NCBI GenBank assembly: GCA_021286885.1
Contig: JAJTBM010000218.1
Span: 1 to 5,645, forward strand
Direction: 5' to 3'
Origin: Rhodocyclales bacterium
Lineage (GTDB): Bacteria > Pseudomonadota > Gammaproteobacteria > Burkholderiales > Rhodocyclaceae
DNA length: 5,645 nt
Shown here: positions 5,052 to 5,645 of the stretch, one piece after another
How positions within the stretch are numbered: the stretch's first letter is position 1
Layout: each line of letters begins with the position of its first letter
Notes under the pieces: model-generated
What the model saw: only the letters and a program-made list of their open reading frames with translations
What the model was told of the DNA's origin: nothing
Database searches by the model: none
Position numbers and translations under genes: made by a program

Positions 5052-5645
5052 ATGCCCACCCAGGACAGTTACCGCGCCCCCGCCTGGCTGCCCGGCGGAC
5101 ACATTCAAACCGTCTGGCCCCTCCTCCTCAAAGGCCCCCTCCCCCCCTATCAGCGAGAACGTTGGGACACCCCCGATGGGGATTTCATCGACTTGGACTG
5201 GCTGCCCCACGTCCCCGGCGCACCACTGGTGATCCTGTTTCATGGGCTGGAAGGCTCCAGCCGTTCCGGCTACGCTCGCAGCCTGATGCGCCACCTGGCC
5301 AGCCTGGGCTGGAACGGCGTCGTGCCCCATTTTCGGGGCTGCTCCGGCGAACCCAACCGCCTGCCCCGCAGCTATCACGCAGGGGATGCCGACGAAATCG
5401 GCTGGATACTTGAACGCATTGCCACACGCCACCCCACGCTGCCCCGCTACGCAGCGGGCGTTTCCCTGGGCGGCAATGCACTCCTGCTGTGGCTGGGTCG
5501 CCAGCGGGAAGCCGCCCGAGACACCATCGACCGGGCAGCCGCCATCTGCGCCCCCCTCAACTTCAGCGCCACGGGCCACATTCTGGGCACCGGCATCACC
5601 CGCTTCTACGGCCAGCACTTCCTGGCGACCCTGAAGCGCAATGCA
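5052..5645 (+). CDS. YheT-family alpha/beta hydrolase (3'-truncated by window edge)
   Basis: The first 198 residues are visible and the frame is open to the window end; family members are usually about 320 residues. It opens with APAWLPGGHIQTVWP, matching the conserved N-terminal HxQT segment of the YheT/ABHD1-3 group, followed by PDGDFIDLDW (41-50). The oxyanion-side LFHGLEGSS is at 62-70 and HFRGCSGEPNR at 93-103, both nearly identical to E. coli YheT as I recall it. The nucleophile is Ser138 in GVSLGGN (136-142). The catalytic Asp and His would be beyond the window. The family is annotated as putative esterase or lipase; the physiological substrate is unknown to me. A C7 run at 5141-5147 keeps the conserved frame, so no frameshift is suspected. 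The gene starts 3 bases after the NTF2-like gene. Confidence 0.93.
   Translation, partial: MPTQDSYRAPAWLPGGHIQTVWPLLLKGPLPPYQRERWDTPDGDFIDLDWLPHVPGAPLVILFHGLEGSSRSGYARSLMRHLASLGWNGVVPHFRGCSGEPNRLPRSYHAGDADEIGWILERIATRHPTLPRYAAGVSLGGNALLLWLGRQREAARDTIDRAAAICAPLNFSATGHILGTGITRFYGQHFLATLKRNA

Noticed and set aside
5141..5147. Run of seven C bases as a possible frameshift in the YheT-type gene
   Set aside because: Conserved family sequence continues in the same frame on both sides (LPPYQR then PDGDF), so no shift is present.
4806..5618. 270-codon minus-strand open frame opposite the NTF2-like and YheT genes
   Set aside because: Antisense to two recognised genes, with no start signal or domain of its own.

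Overview
The window is GC-rich, densely packed bacterial chromosome with no sign of mobile DNA. The gene content (ProS end followed by a small lytic transglycosylase, NudJ-type Nudix protein near MnmA, IlvE followed by a CHCC zinc-finger mini-protein, and a YheT-type hydrolase) and the protein sequences suggest a betaproteobacterium. Rhodocyclales is my best guess from recalled sequence style, not from a search. Eight protein genes are visible; the first and last are cut by the window edges.

Layout. (1) Positions 1-1006, plus strand: the C-terminal end of prolyl-tRNA synthetase (proS), overlapping by one base (TGATG) a secreted SLT-type lytic transglycosylase. A hairpin terminator at 1041-1071 separates this pair from the convergent minus-strand operon and, with A and T tracts on both sides, can serve both. 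(2) Positions 1103-3225, minus strand: a three-gene operon read as nudJ (Nudix pyrophosphatase), then a secreted protein of unknown function, then mnmA (tRNA 2-thiouridylase). The genes overlap by 8 and 11 bases. The middle protein shows a Cys-His-Asp arrangement like that of transglutaminase-like cysteine peptidases and is the most interesting item here. (3) Positions 3226-3345: a 120-base divergent intergenic region with a candidate -10 box on each strand and a perfect 7-base inverted repeat between them. (4) Positions 3346-4519, plus strand: ilvE (branched-chain aminotransferase) and a 66-residue CHCC zinc-finger protein, ended by a strong intrinsic terminator at 4563-4589. (5) Positions 4617-5645, plus strand: an NTF2/SnoaL-like protein and, 3 bases later, the start of a YheT-family alpha/beta hydrolase that runs off the window.

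Most genes are housekeeping: translation (proS, mnmA), branched-chain amino acid metabolism (ilvE), metabolite clean-up (nudJ) and cell-wall turnover (lytic transglycosylase). I see no evidence of a new defence, mobile or biosynthetic system. No gene-free stretch exceeds 300 bases; the three longest (1007-1102, 3226-3345, 4520-4616) hold the terminators and promoters listed. I saw no tRNA, rRNA, CRISPR array, insertion sequence or riboswitch.
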